In this document: positions 1 to 5,956 of the stretch, piece by piece
Layout: every line of letters starts with the position of its first letter
How positions within the stretch are numbered: the first letter of the stretch is position 1
NCBI GenBank assembly: GCA_046262175.1
Contig: JBHENF010000200.1
Coordinates: 1 to 12,209, forward strand
Direction: 5' to 3'
DNA: 12,209 nucleotides
Source: RYN-124 sp046262175
GTDB taxonomy: Bacteria > Actinomycetota > Actinomycetes > Mycobacteriales > SCTD01
The notes under the pieces: generated by a model
Database searches by the model: none
Told to the model about the DNA's origin: nothing
What the model saw: only the letters and a program-made list of their open reading frames with translations
Position numbers and translations under genes: made by a program

Positions 1-1366
1 CGGTGATGCGCAGGAAGCCCTCGTCGTCGAGCTCGCCGATGTCGCCGCTGGCGAACCAGCCGCCGCTGTTGTTCTCCGACGTCGCGGCGTCGTTGTGCCA
101 GTAGCCCTGGTAGATGTGCTCGCCAGACATGAGGATCTCGCCGTCGTCGGCGATCCGGACGGTGACGCCGGGGGAGGGCCGGCCGACGGTGCCGATCTTC
201 AGCTGCGACGGCGTGTTGACCGACCCGGCCGCGGTCGTCTCCGTCAGCCCGTACCCCTCGAGGATCGTCACGCCGATCCCGCGGAAGAAATGCCCGAGCC
301 GGGCGCCGAGCGGCGCCCCGCCGGAAACCGCCCACGCCACCTGGCCGCCCATGGCGGCGCGCAGCTTGCCGTAGACGAGCCGGTCGAACAGCTGGTGCTG
401 GACCTTCAGCGGCAGGCTCCCGCCGCCCTTGTCCAAGGCCTCGCTGTACGAGACGGCGACCTTCTCGGCGAGGTCGAAGATCCGGCCCTTGCCGTCGGCG
501 TGCGCCCGCTGCTTCGCGGTGTTGTAGACCTTCTCGAACACCCGCGGCACCGACAGGATGAACGTCGGCTGGAAGGTCGCGAAGTCGGCCAGCAGGTTCT
601 TGATGTCGGCGGTGTGGCCCATGCGGGCGCGGCTCTCGACGCAGGCGACCTGGATGAGGCGGGCGAACACGTGCGCGAGGGGCAGGAACAGCAGGGTGGA
701 GCCGTCGGGGTTGAACAGCTCGGGCAGCACCTTGCTCGCGCTGCGGCCGGTGCCGAGGAGGTTCGCGTGCGTGAGCTCGCAGCCCTTCGGCCGGCCCGTG
801 GTGCCCGACGTGTAGATGATCGTCGCCAGCGACTCGGGCTTCAGCGTCTGGCGTCGTGCCTCGAGCTCGGCCGCCGGCAGGTCCCGACCCGAGGCCGCGA
901 GCTCCTCGAGGCCGCCGGCGTCGATCTGCCACGTGTGCTCGAGGTCGGGGAGCTCGCTGCGTACGGAGTCGAAGGTCTTCTGGTGCGCTGCCGACTCGAG
1001 GACGACGGCCACGGCGCCGGAGTCGCTGAGGTTCCACTGCACCTGCTCGGCCGAGCTGGTCTCGTAGATCGGGACGGTGACGGCGCCGGCCGTCCAGATC
1101 GCGTAGTCGCACAAGGTCCACTCGTACCGCGTCTTGCTCATCAGGCCGACGCGGTCCCCCGCCTGCACGCCGGCGGCGACCAGGCCGGCGGCCAGTGCGC
1201 TGACCTCGGTGGAGAACTCCTTCGCCGTCACGGGCACCCAGCGGCTGTCGAGCCGGCGGGTGAAGACGACGTCGTCCGGCGCGCTCTGCGCGTGCTCGTG
1301 GACGGCGTCGACGAGGCACGCGTCGCCGGCGATCTCGACGACCTGCGGGCTGGCGTACTCCTTCAC
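1..1366 (-). CDS. Long-chain fatty acyl-CoA synthetase, FadD15-like (C-terminus beyond window)
   Basis: Activates long-chain fatty acids with ATP and then CoA, feeding beta-oxidation or lipid synthesis; probably cytosolic or membrane-associated. 455 codons are visible out of about 600 usual for the FadD15 group. The AMP-binding P-loop TSGTTGRPKG lies at residues 186-195 and the adenylation motif GYGLTETT at 371-378. The visible part ends just after SGDIGELDDEGFL, so the hinge and the C-terminal lid with the catalytic lysine are off the edge. The GTG start at 1366 has an AGGAG-type ribosome site about 7 bases upstream and opens as VKEYASPQVVEIAGDACLVD, a normal N-terminus for this group. A TTGACG hexamer (minus strand, 1405-1400) could be a -35 box, but I see no convincing -10. 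It is transcribed divergently from the zinc-ribbon gene. Family certain; chain-length preference is inferred. Confidence 0.93.
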   Translation of the reverse strand, partial: MKEYASPQVVEIAGDACLVDAVHEHAQSAPDDVVFTRRLDSRWVPVTAKEFSTEVSALAAGLVAAGVQAGDRVGLMSKTRYEWTLCDYAIWTAGAVTVPIYETSSAEQVQWNLSDSGAVAVVLESAAHQKTFDSVRSELPDLEHTWQIDAGGLEELAASGRDLPAAELEARRQTLKPESLATIIYTSGTTGRPKGCELTHANLLGTGRSASKVLPELFNPDGSTLLFLPLAHVFARLIQVACVESRARMGHTADIKNLLADFATFQPTFILSVPRVFEKVYNTAKQRAHADGKGRIFDLAEKVAVSYSEALDKGGGSLPLKVQHQLFDRLVYGKLRAAMGGQVAWAVSGGAPLGARLGHFFRGIGVTILEGYGLTETTAAGSVNTPSQLKIGTVGRPSPGVTVRIADDGEILMSGEHIYQGYWHNDAATSENNSGGWFASGDIGELDDEGFLRIT

Positions 1367-1439
1367 GGCAGTGCTCCTCGAGACGACACGCTGGCGAGCC
1401 GTCAACGTATCCCGACCGCGCTGCTCCTACGGTGAGCCC

Positions 1440-1874
1440 GTGACCGCCCCCACCGCGTGCCCGGCCTGCGGCGCTGCGGTGCGTCCGGACTCGCCCTGGT
1501 GCACGCTCTGCTACGCCGACCTGCGACCGAAGGCGCCGGAGCCGGAGCCGGTGCCCGAGCCGGAGCCCGTGGTGCCGGAGCCCGCGCTCGACACGCCGGC
1601 CGCTGCCGTGCGGGTTCCGCCGCGCCCTGTCCCCGGCGACACCCCGACCTGGCCGTGCACCACCTGCGGCGCCGTCAACGCGATGGAGCGCAGCACCTGC
1701 GCCAGCTGCGGCGCGGGTTTCATGGCCGGGGCGCGGGACGACGCGCTGCTGCTGGAGCTGCCGGTGGTCGGCGACATCACCCGGCTCGGTCGCGGTCAGC
1801 GGTTCGCGCTGGCGGGCGGGGTCGTGCTGGCGTTCCTCGTCCTGACGCTGCTGGTCGGGCTCCTGCTCGGGTAG
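1440..1874 (+). CDS. Double zinc-ribbon protein with C-terminal membrane anchor
   Basis: 144 residues, function unknown. Two four-cysteine ribbons are visible: C7/C10 with C21/C24, and C73/C76 with C87/C90, each pair a CxxC. They are separated by a proline/glutamate-rich linker (about residues 30-66, with repeated EPEP units). A single hydrophobic helix at about residues 122-143 ends the protein, so the ribbons probably face the cytosol from a tail anchor. The frame is open upstream to 1134, but the extension is antisense to the acyl-CoA ligase, so I take GTG 1440, just before the first ribbon. No good Shine-Dalgarno precedes it; TACGGT at 1428-1433 fits a -10 box that would give a leaderless transcript. 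Zinc ribbons of this type bind proteins or nucleic acids; the partner cannot be told from sequence. Confidence 0.8.
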   Translation: MTAPTACPACGAAVRPDSPWCTLCYADLRPKAPEPEPVPEPEPVVPEPALDTPAAAVRVPPRPVPGDTPTWPCTTCGAVNAMERSTCASCGAGFMAGARDDALLLELPVVGDITRLGRGQRFALAGGVVLAFLVLTLLVGLLLG

Positions 1875-1875
1875 G

Positions 1876-2811
1876 TCAGCCGGTCTCGGCGGCCGTCTTC
1901 GGCTCGGCCACCAGATCCGCCACGACCGCGATGGCGGGCTGCGCGGGCGAGCCCTGTGCCGCCGGTCGGCCGGGGAGCCGGAGCAGGACACGGCTGCCGA
2001 GCGGCACGCCCTTGAGCAGGTCGAAGGGCGTGCCGCCCTCGCCCGCCGACACCGGCACCGCGGCGGGGGCGCCGTCGTCGTAGGTCGAACCCGCCGGCTC
2101 GCCGGTGTACTTGGTGGCGACGTACTGCACGACGAGCAGTCCGACCCCGACGGGGGCGCCGCTTCCCTTGGCCAGCAGGGTGAGCGCGGGTGCCTTCGGC
2201 TGCGCGGCGGCCTTCGCGACCGCGAGCTGCGGGGCCGCTCCCGGAGCCCCGGTGACCGTCACGCCGGCGGTCTGCGCCGCCTGCACGGCGGCCTTGGGGT
2301 CACCCGTGGCGGTCTTCCCGTACGAGCCGATGACGTCCACGACGAACACGAGCGTGTCGGTGCCCTTGATGCCGGCCTGCTCGTTGCCGCTCGACCCGTA
2401 GCCCTGCGCCGGCGGGATGCTCATGAGCACCCGGCTGCCGGCCTTCACGCCGACCAGCACCTGGTCCCAGCCGGGGATGACCTTGCCCGTGCCGATGACG
2501 AAGCCGGCCGGCGACTTGCGGTCGTAGCTGTTGTCGAACACGGCGCCCTGCCAGACCTGGCCGAGGTAGTCCGCGACCAGCAGGTCACCGGAGGCGACCA
2601 CGGGACCCTTGCCCTCGCGCAGCACCTCCTTCTTCAACGTCGCCGGCGGCGGGCCGGGGAAGGTGAATGTCGGCTTGCTGCCGTAGTCGCCCGCTGCGGT
2701 CGGCAGGTCGCCGGCGGCCTTCCTCGCGGATGAGCCCGAGCCGGAGCCGCAGGCGGTCAGGCCCGTCACGAGCAGCGGGACGAGCAGGGCCAGGGCGGAA
2801 CGGCGGCGCAC
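1876..2811 (-). CDS. FKBP-type peptidyl-prolyl cis-trans isomerase lipoprotein, tandem domains
   Basis: 311 residues. An arginine-rich signal peptide ends in the lipobox LTAC with Cys21 as lipidation site, so the protein should sit on the outer face of the membrane and assist folding of exported proteins. The first FKBP domain (about 58-170) keeps the canonical pocket: Y82, F92-D93, V111-I112-P113-G114-W115 and Y138. A second, FKBP-like region (about 195-300) keeps a Y and a T-Y-D-D turn but has lost the VIPGW segment, replaced by TPFDLLKGVPLGS, so it is probably not an active isomerase. I prefer the GTG at 2811 over the in-frame ATG at 2850: it has TGAGGT about 8 bases upstream and gives a standard-length signal peptide, while the ATG lies in the loop of an inverted repeat and lacks a ribosome site. 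Its stop is one base from the stop of the convergent zinc-ribbon gene. Confidence 0.9.
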   Translation of the reverse strand: MRRRSALALLVPLLVTGLTACGSGSGSSARKAAGDLPTAAGDYGSKPTFTFPGPPPATLKKEVLREGKGPVVASGDLLVADYLGQVWQGAVFDNSYDRKSPAGFVIGTGKVIPGWDQVLVGVKAGSRVLMSIPPAQGYGSSGNEQAGIKGTDTLVFVVDVIGSYGKTATGDPKAAVQAAQTAGVTVTGAPGAAPQLAVAKAAAQPKAPALTLLAKGSGAPVGVGLLVVQYVATKYTGEPAGSTYDDGAPAAVPVSAGEGGTPFDLLKGVPLGSRVLLRLPGRPAAQGSPAQPAIAVVADLVAEPKTAAETG

Positions 2812-2827
2812 GGGTACGACCTCAGCA

Positions 2828-2865
2828 ACGGGAACGGGGGAACGTCCCATTCTGCCCGTTCCCGT
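2828..2865. repeat. 11-bp perfect inverted repeat ahead of the FKBP gene
   Basis: ACGGGAACGGG at 2828-2838 is the exact reverse complement of CCCGTTCCCGT at 2855-2865, with a 16-base loop that holds a smaller GGGA/TCCC pair. The right edge, in the FKBP gene's direction, is about 17 bases before its GTG start and directly abuts the ribosome site. It could be a repressor operator or a 5'-leader hairpin; there is no T-tract. Confidence 0.6.
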
Positions 2866-2886
2866 GTGAGGTCACCGTGAGCGTGC

Positions 2887-3018
2887 ACGAAGTGCGGCAG
2901 GTCGCACGCCCGGCAGGAGGTACCGCACTCCGTGACGTCGCGCTGAGCGTGCGCAGCCGCGCCGCGGCTGTACGGAGTGCGGTAGGTGACAGGAGCGCGT
3001 CGACGTACCGCATTTTCT
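2887..3018. promoter_or_regulatory. Alternating inverted repeats, attenuator- or operator-like
   Basis: Four related 13-base segments alternate in orientation: 2887-2899 (+), 2921-2933 (-), 2972-2984 (+) and 3006-3018 (-, only its first 7 bases well kept). Segments 2 and 3 are perfectly complementary over 13 bases (TACCGCACTCCGT with ACGGAGTGCGGTA). Segments 1 and 2 pair at 11 of 13 positions, and segments 3 and 4 pair over 7 bases (2978-2984 with 3006-3012), directly followed by TTTT at 3013-3016. Both outer pairs have 21-base loops, and segments 1-2 and 3-4 are offset by exactly 85 bases, so the array looks like a diverged tandem duplication. Read on the plus strand, 2:3 pairing excludes the terminator-like 3:4 hairpin. 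It lies about 70 bases before the six-gene operon. The repeats are seen directly; the regulatory role is inferred. Confidence 0.5.
2954..2970. repeat. Nested 8-bp GC palindrome within the repeat array
   Basis: CAGCCGCG at 2954-2961 and CGCGGCTG at 2963-2970 are exact reverse complements around one base. The palindrome lies inside the loop of the 13-bp inverted repeat 2921-2933/2972-2984, next to its right arm, so both stems can form together as stacked or nested hairpins. Confidence 0.6.
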
Positions 3019-3086
3019 GCTGAGGGTGGCCCGGGGCGGGTGCGCCGGGGAGTACTAGCCTCGCGGGACGCGACCGAGGAGGACCG

Positions 3087-3524
3087 GTGCCGGACCAGGC
3101 GAGCTCGACCATCACCATCAACGCTCCCGCTGAGAAGGTGCTGGGCGTGATCGCCGACATCCCGAGCTACCCGGAGTGGACCGGCCAGATCAAGAGCGCG
3201 CGCGTGGTCGACGAGGGGCCTGACGGCAAGCCGCAGTCGGCGACGTTCGTCATGGACGCCGGCGTGCTGAAGGACGAGTACACGCTGCAGTACGACTGGC
3301 GCACCGACGGCGTCGACTGGCAGCTCGTCGGCAAGAGCGCCGTCCAGAAGTCGCAGGTCGGCTCGTACACGCTGGTCGGCAAGGGCGACAGCACGGAGGT
3401 CACGTACAAGCTGGCAGTGGACATCGCGATGCCGATGCTCGGCATGTTCAAGCGCAAGGCCGAGAAGATGATCATGGACTCGGCGCTGAAGGAGCTCAAG
3501 AAGCGGGTGGAGTCCACCGCCTGA
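3087..3524 (+). CDS. SRPBCC (START-like, polyketide cyclase/dehydrase type) protein
   Basis: 145 residues, the usual length of a single SRPBCC domain. The N-terminal beta strand SSTITINAPAEKVLGVIADI followed by YPEWTGQIKSARV is the classic opening of the family, and a long C-terminal helix (about 112-143, lysine-rich, with MLGMFKRKAEKMIMDSALKELKKR) closes the hydrophobic cavity. Members bind lipids or other hydrophobic ligands; there is no visible catalytic signature and no signal peptide. GTG 3087 is chosen because GAGGAGGA at 3076-3083 lies just before it. First gene of the six-gene operon; its TGA shares one base with the ATG of the ArsA-family ATPase. That close coupling suggests a joint role, perhaps in handling a hydrophobic ligand or membrane protein. 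A weak -10 candidate is TAGCCT at 3056-3061. Confidence 0.88.
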   Translation: MPDQASSTITINAPAEKVLGVIADIPSYPEWTGQIKSARVVDEGPDGKPQSATFVMDAGVLKDEYTLQYDWRTDGVDWQLVGKSAVQKSQVGSYTLVGKGDSTEVTYKLAVDIAMPMLGMFKRKAEKMIMDSALKELKKRVESTA

Positions 3525-4702
3525 TGCGCGTCCTGCTGTTCACCGGCAAGGGCGGCGTCGGCAAGACGACCGCCTCCGCGGCGACGGCGGCGCTCGCGGC
3601 GTCGCGCGGGCGCAAGACGCTGGTGATCTCGACCGACCCGGCGCACTCGCTGGCCGACGCCCTCGGTGTGCCGCTCGGGCCGGAGCCGACCGAGGTGGAC
3701 ACCGGGCTGTACGGCATGCAGGTCGACGCGCAGCGCGCGTTCGAGCGCACCTGGCGAGACGTGCAGAGCTACCTGCTGGTCGTGCTCGAGCGGGCCGGGG
3801 TGGACGCGCTGCAGGCCGAGGAGCTGACCGTCCTGCCCGGTGCGGAGGAGGTCCTCGCGCTGCTCGAGGTGCGCAAGCAGGTGCAGTCCGGGCTGTGGGA
3901 CCTCGTCGTCGTCGACTGCGCCCCGACGGGGGAGACGCTGCGGCTGCTCGCGCTGCCGGAGGCGCTGAACTGGTACGTCGAGAAGGTCTTCCCCGCCCAG
4001 CGCCGGGCCTTGCGCGCGGTGCGGCCGCTGCTGTCCCGGGTTGCCGGCCCGGCCGTGCCCGCGGACGGCGTCTTCGACGCGGTGGAGAAGCTGCACCGCG
4101 AGCTGGGCGAGGTACGGCGGGTGCTCACGTCGCCGGAGACGTCGGTACGGCTGGTGCTCACCCCGGAGGCGGTGGTCGTCGCGGAGGCGCGGCGGACCCT
4201 GACGTCGCTGGCGCTGTACGGGTACCGCGTGGACGGGCTCGTGGCCAACCGGGTCTTCCCCAGTGGCGACTCATGGCGGGACGGCTGGGTGGCGGCGCAG
4301 AGCGCGCAGCTCGAGTCCGTACGGGCGGACGTTGCGCCGCTGCCGGTGCTCGAGTCGCCGTACCTCCCCTCGGAGCCGGTGGGGCTGGACGCGCTGACGG
4401 CGCTGGGTCTCCAGCTGTACGCGGAGGGCGACCCGGCCGCGGAGACCTCTGGTGCCGAGCTGCTCGACCTGGAGCGGACCAGCGACGGGTTCGTCCTGTC
4501 GCTGTCGCTGCCGCTCGCGCGCCGGTCAGACGTCGACCTCGCACGATCGGGTGACGAGCTGGTCGTGACGGTCGGCGGCCACCGGCGGGTGCTCGCGCTG
4601 CCGTCCGCCCTGCGCCGCTGCGTCGTCGCGGGCGCGGTGCTGACGGGTGGCCGCCTGGCGATCCGGTTCGAGCCCGACCCCGACCTCTGGATGCGTACAT
4701 GA
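3524..4702 (+). CDS. ArsA/GET3-family ATPase with C-terminal HSP20-like domain
   Basis: 392 residues, a single-ATPase ArsA/GET3-type protein. The deviant Walker A GKGGVGKT is at residues 8-15, the DPAHSLADA switch I motif at 38-46, and the DCAPTGET switch II motif at 131-138. After the ATPase, residues from about 321 to 392 (DGFVLSLSLP...IRFEPDPDLWMR) form a beta-rich segment like the HSP20-like domain seen at the end of some bacterial ArsA homologues. Only two cysteines are present (132 and near 366). The three-cysteine metalloid site of plasmid ArsA and the CxxC of eukaryotic Get3 are both absent, and no arsB or arsR is nearby, so arsenite export is unlikely. ATP-driven handling of a hydrophobic client is a better guess. 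It overlaps the SRPBCC gene by one base and the next gene by four (ATGA). Confidence 0.9.
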   Translation: MRVLLFTGKGGVGKTTASAATAALAASRGRKTLVISTDPAHSLADALGVPLGPEPTEVDTGLYGMQVDAQRAFERTWRDVQSYLLVVLERAGVDALQAEELTVLPGAEEVLALLEVRKQVQSGLWDLVVVDCAPTGETLRLLALPEALNWYVEKVFPAQRRALRAVRPLLSRVAGPAVPADGVFDAVEKLHRELGEVRRVLTSPETSVRLVLTPEAVVVAEARRTLTSLALYGYRVDGLVANRVFPSGDSWRDGWVAAQSAQLESVRADVAPLPVLESPYLPSEPVGLDALTALGLQLYAEGDPAAETSGAELLDLERTSDGFVLSLSLPLARRSDVDLARSGDELVVTVGGHRRVLALPSALRRCVVAGAVLTGGRLAIRFEPDPDLWMRT

Positions 4703-5007
4703 GCAACATCGGCAGTGCGGCGGAGGAGGCCGCCAAGCTGTTCGCGGCCATGGAGGACTGGGCCCGGCAGAAGACGGGGCACCTGGTCGACGAGGAGCAT
4801 GTCGCGACCGGCTCGCCCGAGTGCTCGATGTGCCCGGTGTGCCAGGGGATCGGCGCCCTGCGACACGTACGACCAGAGGCTGTGGAGCACTTCCTGGACG
4901 CGGCGGCCTCCTTCGTCGCGGCACTCAAGACGGCGGTCACCACGCCTCCTTCGGAGCCGGCGCCGCCGCGGGATCGGGTTCAGCACATCGACGTCGGTGA
5001 AGCCTGA
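4699..5007 (+). CDS. Small cytosolic CxxCxxC protein (DUF5304-like), upstream of glucokinase
   Basis: 102 residues. A predicted helix (about 5-25, EEAAKLFAAMEDWARQ) is followed by the cysteine cluster SPECSMCPVCQGIGALR with C42, C45 and C48, then a second helix (about 59-77, PEAVEHFLDAAASFVAALK) and a disordered proline-rich tail. Three close cysteines and nearby histidines (H28, H34, H56) could bind a metal. The start ATG at 4699 overlaps the ArsA stop as ATGA. It sits one base before the glucokinase start, the position that SCO2127 has relative to glkA in Streptomyces coelicolor as I recall it. SCO2127 is reported there to influence glucose kinase activity and uptake, but it is larger, so orthology needs an alignment. 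Function otherwise unknown. Confidence 0.75.
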   Translation: MSNIGSAAEEAAKLFAAMEDWARQKTGHLVDEEHVATGSPECSMCPVCQGIGALRHVRPEAVEHFLDAAASFVAALKTAVTTPPSEPAPPRDRVQHIDVGEA

Positions 5008-5008
5008 G

Positions 5009-5953
5009 GTGACCCTGACCATCGGCGTCGACGTCGGCGGGACGAAGGTGGCGGCCGGGGTCGTGGACGAGCAGGGCACCATCCTCGTCAGCACCCGCCG
5101 GCCGACGCCGAGCTCGTCGCCGGAGCACGTCGAGGAGACGATCGCGGCGCTCGTCACGGAACTGCGGCGCGAGCACGAGGTGGAAGCCGTCGGCATCGGC
5201 GCCGCGGGGTTCGTCGACAGCGAGCGGTCGAAGGTGCTGTTCGCGCCGAACCTCGCCTGGCGCAACGAGCCGCTGCGCGACGTCGTCAGCAAGCGCATCG
5301 ACCTGCCGGTCGTGGTCGAGAACGACGCGAACGCCGCGGCGTGGGCGGAGCACCGGTTCGGCGCGGGTCGCGGCGAGGACGACCTCGTCTGCGTGACCGT
5401 CGGGACGGGGATCGGCGGTGGCGTCGTCCTCGGCGGGCAGCTGTTCCGCGGTCGGTTCGGGATCGGCGCGGAGTTCGGGCACATGACGGTGGTGCCGAAC
5501 GGCCGGCGGTGCGGGTGCGGGCAGCGTGGCTGCTGGGAGCAGTACTGCAGCGGACGGGCGCTGCTGCACGAGGCGCGCGAGATCGCCGACGTGCAGGCGG
5601 AGTACGGCGCACGGCTGCTCGCGCTGGGCGGCGGCGAGCCGGAGGGGATCGAGGCGGTCGAGGTCACCGAGGCCGCGCTCGAGGGCGACCCCGCTGCGCT
5701 GGAGTGCTTCGCGGTGGTGGGCTCATGGCTCGGCCAGGGGCTCGCGGACCTCGCGGCGATGCTCGACCCGGGGGTGTTCGTCATCGGGGGCGGCGTGGCG
5801 GACGCCGGGAAGCTGCTGCTCGAGCCGGCGCAGCGGGCGTTCGCGGCGCGGCTCACCGGCGGAGGGCACCGGCCGGTGGCCGAGATCCGGCTGGCCAGCC
5901 TGGGCAACGAGGCGGGGCTCGTCGGCGCGGCTGACCTCGCCCGCGTGCGCTGA
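5009..5953 (+). CDS. glkA: ROK-family glucokinase
   Basis: 314 residues; phosphorylates glucose with ATP in the cytosol, and in related actinobacteria also takes part in carbon catabolite repression. Phosphate-binding motif DVGGTK is at residues 8-13, the catalytic-base segment ENDANAAA at 104-111 (Asp106), the TVGTGIGGG loop follows at about 130, and the ROK zinc site is complete: H158 in EFGH, then C168, C170 and C175 in CGCGQRGCWEQ. Length agrees with Streptomyces GlkA (about 317). I take GTG 5009, which opens as MTLTIGVDVGGTK; an in-frame GTG at 4997 would overlap the preceding gene and add four residues, and neither has a strong ribosome site. The longer open frame back to 4715 overlaps a real gene and is rejected. 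It probably relies on coupling to the upstream gene, whose stop is one base away. Confidence 0.92.
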   Translation: MTLTIGVDVGGTKVAAGVVDEQGTILVSTRRPTPSSSPEHVEETIAALVTELRREHEVEAVGIGAAGFVDSERSKVLFAPNLAWRNEPLRDVVSKRIDLPVVVENDANAAAWAEHRFGAGRGEDDLVCVTVGTGIGGGVVLGGQLFRGRFGIGAEFGHMTVVPNGRRCGCGQRGCWEQYCSGRALLHEAREIADVQAEYGARLLALGGGEPEGIEAVEVTEAALEGDPAALECFAVVGSWLGQGLADLAAMLDPGVFVIGGGVADAGKLLLEPAQRAFAARLTGGGHRPVAEIRLASLGNEAGLVGAADLARVR

Positions 5954-5956
5954 CCG

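Noticed and set aside
95..1435. Long plus-strand open frame opposite the acyl-CoA ligase
   Set aside because: Low-complexity arginine/alanine/glycine-rich translation with no recognisable motif; a shadow of the high-GC codon bias of the real minus-strand gene, which shows all adenylation motifs.
2880..3020. CRISPR array or tandem repeat locus
   Set aside because: The repeats are few, imperfect, alternate in orientation and lack uniform spacers; they behave as inverted repeats.
2822..3160. 112-codon minus-strand open frame across the divergent intergenic region
   Set aside because: It spans the repeat array and the start of the SRPBCC gene, has no ribosome site or recognisable domain, and overlaps the FKBP gene start.
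3524..4702. Arsenic resistance operon
   Set aside because: Only an ArsA-family ATPase is present, without the metalloid-binding cysteines and without arsB, arsR or arsC nearby.
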